Shown in pieces: positions 5,433 to 7,033 of a DNA stretch of 7,033 nt. Positions within the stretch are counted from its first letter, which is position 1; each line of letters begins with the position of its first letter. Made by a program: the position numbers and the translations under genes. Source of the stretch: an uncultured Caulobacteraceae bacterium (GTDB lineage Bacteria > Pseudomonadota > Alphaproteobacteria > Caulobacterales > Caulobacteraceae); the NCBI GenBank assembly GCA_946482375.1, contig CAMLRH010000135.1:1-7033 (forward strand). Direction: 5' to 3'. Under the pieces are notes generated by a model. It ran no database searches and was not told where the DNA came from. It saw nothing but the letters and a program-made list of their open reading frames with translations.

Positions 5433-7028
5433 ATGACGATGATGGCGGCGCAACGCCCTGAGGAGCTTGATGAGCCGATGCCGAATGCGCGGCTCTACCA
5501 GGGCGCGACGATCGCCAGCATGTATGATCGGGCGATCCGCCGTTACGCTGATCGCGAGGCGATCGTCTTTGGCGACACCTGCCTGACCTACCGGCAGTTC
5601 GGCGCGCAGGTCAGCCAGTTCATCCAGCTGTTCAAGTCGCTTGGCTTGCGGCGAGGGGAGGGGCTGGCGCAGCTTGCCGGAAACCGCGCGGAGGTGATCT
5701 CCGTTATCGCCGCCTGCCAGTACATGGGGCTGCGCTACACGCCCTTGCACCCGCTGGGCTCGGTCGACGACCACCGCTTCGTGCTGGAGGATGCCGAGAT
5801 CGCCGCGCTGGTCGTGGACGCCGAGGCCTACCCTCAACGCGAGCGGCTGATCCCCGGCCTGCGGCTGGTCCTGACCTACGAGGCGGCGCCGTTCGGGCTG
5901 AACATGGCGGAGCTGTTGCCGAAGTTCGCGCCCGAACCGCTGGTCATCGAGGCGCGGAGCGAAGACATCGCCCAGATTCTCTACACCGGCGGCACCACCG
6001 GCCGGCCCAAGGGCGTCGTTCAGCGCCACGCCGCCTGGATCAACAACATGAAGCAGATCTCGGCCGAGCGGGAATTTCCAGCCACGCCGCGGATGCTGGT
6101 CGCCACGCCGATTTCCCACGCCAGCAGCGGCAACGTCGCCCCTGTCCAGCTTCGCGGGGGGACGCTGGTGCTGATCAAGAGCTTCAATCCGGTGCAGTTC
6201 ATGGAGATCGTCGCCCGGGAGCGGATCAACGCCACCCTGCTGGTGCCGACGGCGATCTACGCCCTGCTCGACCACCCGCGCCTGAAGGAGTTCGACCTCT
6301 CTTCGCTGGAGATGATGGTCTATGGCGGCTCGCCGATTTCGCCCAATCGTCTCGAGCAGGCGCTGTCGGTCTTCGGTTCGATCTTCACCCAGATGTACGC
6401 CCAGACCGAGTGCGGAAGCATCGCCTACCTGTACAAGGCCGACCACGTTCCCGGGTCGCGCAAGCTTGAGTCCTGTGGGCTGCCGATCATGGGCATCGAG
6501 GTGCGGCTGCTGGACGGCGAGCTGAACGAGGTGGCCGAGGGCGAGGTCGGCGAGGTCTGCGTGCGCGGCCCCAACGTCATGAGCGGCTACTGGAAGCGGC
6601 CGGCGGAAACCGAGGAGGCGTTCCGCGGCGGCTGGCTGCACACCGGCGACCTGGCGATGCGCGACGCCGACGGCTACCTCTACCTGGTGGGCCGGGCCAA
6701 GGACATGATCGTCTCCGGCGGCTTCAACGTCTATCCCAAGGAAGTGGAGGACGTGCTGGAGAGCCATCCGGCGGTGGCCATGAGCGCCGTCATCGGCGTG
6801 CCCGACCCCAAGTGGGGCGAGGCGGTGACCGCCTTCGTGGTGGCGAAGGGCGGGGCCGGCGTCAGCACCGCGGAGCTCATCGCCCTGGTCAAGCAGAAGA
6901 AGGGGCCGGTCTACGCCCCCAAGGCGGTGCACCTGGTCGAGGCGCTGCCGCTGACCGGTCTCAACAAGATCGACAAGGCCGCCCTGCGCGCCCGCTTCTG
7001 GGACCAGAAGGAAAGGCAGATCAGCTGA
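5433..7028 (+). CDS. AMP-forming acyl-CoA synthetase (copy 2, complete)
   Basis: A 531-residue FadD-like ANL enzyme, normal length, expected to convert a carboxylic acid, ATP and CoA to acyl-CoA, AMP and pyrophosphate in the cytoplasm. Motifs in order: A3 loop YTGGTTGRPKG (184-194), A5 YAQTE (322-326), ribose-binding GWLHTGDL (400-407), hinge and A8 region GRAKDMIVSGGFNVYPKEVE (420-439), and A10 LTGLNKIDK (507-515) with the likely catalytic lysine K512. Two small departures are visible: alanine for glycine in the usual YGxTE, and asparagine for the usual glycine before K512; neither clearly disables it. GGAGG at 5422-5426 supports the 5433 start; the ATG at 5478 aligns with the start of copy 1. 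It follows the GMC gene by 15 bases and is almost certainly cotranscribed with it. Its product is about 75% identical to the divergent ligase at 1-998, with which it shares unusually identical DNA blocks. Whether the acid is fatty, steroid, terpenoid or polyether-derived cannot be told. Confidence 0.96.
   Translation: MTMMAAQRPEELDEPMPNARLYQGATIASMYDRAIRRYADREAIVFGDTCLTYRQFGAQVSQFIQLFKSLGLRRGEGLAQLAGNRAEVISVIAACQYMGLRYTPLHPLGSVDDHRFVLEDAEIAALVVDAEAYPQRERLIPGLRLVLTYEAAPFGLNMAELLPKFAPEPLVIEARSEDIAQILYTGGTTGRPKGVVQRHAAWINNMKQISAEREFPATPRMLVATPISHASSGNVAPVQLRGGTLVLIKSFNPVQFMEIVARERINATLLVPTAIYALLDHPRLKEFDLSSLEMMVYGGSPISPNRLEQALSVFGSIFTQMYAQTECGSIAYLYKADHVPGSRKLESCGLPIMGIEVRLLDGELNEVAEGEVGEVCVRGPNVMSGYWKRPAETEEAFRGGWLHTGDLAMRDADGYLYLVGRAKDMIVSGGFNVYPKEVEDVLESHPAVAMSAVIGVPDPKWGEAVTAFVVAKGGAGVSTAELIALVKQKKGPVYAPKAVHLVEALPLTGLNKIDKAALRARFWDQKERQIS
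5709..5812 (+). repeat. 104-base perfect inverted repeat, arm 2 (inside ligase copy 2)
   Basis: Partner of 664-767 in inverted orientation, with about 4.9 kb between the arms. It covers residues from the AACQYM motif to EIAAL of the second ligase, a region upstream of the ATP-binding loop. Confidence 0.9.
6239..6314 (+). repeat. 76-base inverted repeat with one mismatch, arm 2
   Basis: Partner of 162-237 inside the second ligase gene. It is the second longest near-identical block shared by the two paralogues. Shorter blocks surround the A3 ATP-binding loop and the APVQLRGGT segment. Confidence 0.85.
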
Positions 7029-7033
7029 GAGTG

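Noticed and set aside
5427..6932. Long minus-strand open frame of 501 codons
   Set aside because: It is the antisense shadow of ligase copy 2. It resembles the shadow frame at 30-989 only because the two ligases are paralogues; no independent motif or ribosome binding site supports it.
1..7033. CRISPR arrays, tRNA or rRNA genes, insertion sequences, toxin-antitoxin or defence genes
   Set aside because: No direct-repeat arrays, cloverleaf-type sequences, transposase motifs or defence domains are visible. The only long repeats are the blocks shared by the two ligases.

Overview
This 7,033-base, GC-rich window looks like an accessory catabolic locus from an alphaproteobacterium, probably Caulobacterales (Phenylobacterium or Caulobacter-like) or a sphingomonad. 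That placement is inferred from the high GC content, the codon use and the gene mix: a large TonB-dependent receptor beside oxidative and CoA-ligase genes. No rRNA or other taxonomic marker is present, so it is tentative.

Layout. At the left edge (1-998, minus strand) is the N-terminal two thirds of an AMP-forming acyl-CoA synthetase; its 3' end lies outside the window. A divergent intergenic region follows (999-1282). It carries two near-identical 16-base elements in opposite orientation, one next to each divergent gene, and a recognisable sigma70-type promoter for the rightward genes. Rightward on the plus strand come a TonB-dependent outer-membrane receptor (1283-3685), a strong GC hairpin in the 85-base gap, a GMC-family FAD alcohol dehydrogenase (3771-5417), and, 15 bases on and behind a good ribosome binding site, a second complete AMP-forming acyl-CoA synthetase (5433-7028). 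The window ends five bases past its stop codon.

How the genes fit together (inference). The receptor would bring a bulky or scarce hydrophobic substrate across the outer membrane. The GMC enzyme would oxidise an alcohol group to the aldehyde. After oxidation to the acid by an enzyme not seen here, either ligase would make the CoA thioester for beta-oxidation-type breakdown. The set of receptor, GMC dehydrogenase and acyl-CoA ligase resembles the sphingomonad polyethylene-glycol (peg) operon, but the peg aldehyde dehydrogenase and permease are absent from the window and the substrate cannot be read from sequence.

Most notable observations. (1) The two ligases are inverted paralogues, about 75% identical in protein by hand count without gaps, but mosaic in DNA: a perfect 104-base identical tract and a 76-base tract with one mismatch sit among clearly diverged segments, which suggests gene conversion. 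(2) The paired 16-base elements (14 of 16 identical) point outward from the divergent region, and one overlaps the predicted -10 and start of the receptor promoter, which suggests a shared regulator. (3) A 12-pair hairpin between receptor and dehydrogenase could lower enzyme expression relative to the receptor.
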